A stretch of DNA of 14,730 bases, taken from contig CAYJRR010000111.1 in NCBI GenBank assembly GCA_964372275.1, positions 1 through 14,730 on the forward strand. The letters run 5' to 3'. This DNA is from CAYJRR01 sp964372275 [NCBI: uncultured bacterium]. Its GTDB lineage: Bacteria; CAYJRR01. Shown in pieces: positions 14,680 to 14,730 of this stretch. The number at the start of each line of letters is the position of its first letter. Positions within the stretch are counted from its first letter, which is position 1. The notes under the pieces are model-generated. The model ran no database searches and had not been told where the DNA came from. It worked only from the letters and a program-made list of their open reading frames with translations. The position numbers and the translations under genes are program-made.

Positions 14680-14730
14680 TCAATCCTTCACGCAACCGAA
14701 CCAGACCTGGCCGTGGGTCGCCACGCCGGC
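14680..14730 (-). CDS. 3' end of a leftward gene (partial)
   Basis: Read on the minus strand, the last 51 bases give 16 codons ending in TGA at 14682-14680: AGVATHGQVWFGCVKD. Such a short frame could be chance, but codon third positions are almost all G/C until the last codons, as in the other genes here, and the Gly/Val/Trp/Cys pattern looks like a beta-strand end of a secreted domain. If real, it is convergent with the three-TM gene, leaving a 49-base gap (14631-14679) in which no terminator with a T-run is visible. Confidence 0.38.
   Translation of the reverse strand, partial: AGVATHGQVWFGCVKD

Overview
The window is a GC-rich bacterial chromosome segment from a Gram-negative organism: it encodes a predicted outer-membrane beta-barrel, a lipoprotein with a lipobox and several Sec signal peptides. 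The gene content (PilZ plus J-like protein, B-box zinc-finger/TPR protein, cytochrome-like lipoprotein with a CX4CH motif, HEXXH metallopeptidase) resembles Myxococcota or Acidobacteriota-type genomes. This placement is inferred from gene style, not from a marker phylogeny. There are no rRNA, tRNA, CRISPR, insertion sequence or phage genes. Every stretch of more than 300 bases is covered by a gene.

Layout. 1-72 is the 3' end of an unidentified gene. 196-677 is a compact type II toxin-antitoxin pair (ribbon-helix-helix antitoxin and RelE/ParE-type toxin sharing GTGA), with a perfect 10-bp palindrome just upstream as candidate operator. A hairpin at 705-742 separates it from a leftward operon of three genes (5260 down to 734): a receiver-like/PilZ-like membrane-anchored protein; a B-box zinc finger, TM, TPR and retropepsin-like protease protein; and a calcineurin-like phosphoesterase. 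The protease gene has no ATG, GTG or TTG that would include its zinc finger; the best start is an ATC behind a strong Shine-Dalgarno.

An AT-rich divergent promoter region (about 5321-5390) separates that operon from a rightward secreted HEAT-repeat protein, which meets a leftward cytochrome-like lipoprotein at a shared CTAG stop. Five leftward genes follow in order of increasing coordinate: the lipoprotein, a small two-TM protein, a secreted HEXXH metallopeptidase whose signal peptide is written in a long polypurine/polypyrimidine tract, an outer-membrane barrel protein, and a PilZ/J-like/TPR protein.

From 10702 the reading turns rightward: a complete uvrA with very little room for a leader, then an unusual AT-rich inverted repeat element (about 13562-13700) built of GGAAAAT heptads that starts at the uvrA stop codon, then two overlapping polytopic membrane protein genes of unknown function. 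The last 51 bases look like the 3' end of a leftward gene.

The most interesting items are the three-gene receiver/PilZ-like, B-box-retropepsin and phosphoesterase operon (a candidate envelope sensing or proteolysis module), the hidden zinc-finger start, and the inverted heptad element downstream of uvrA.
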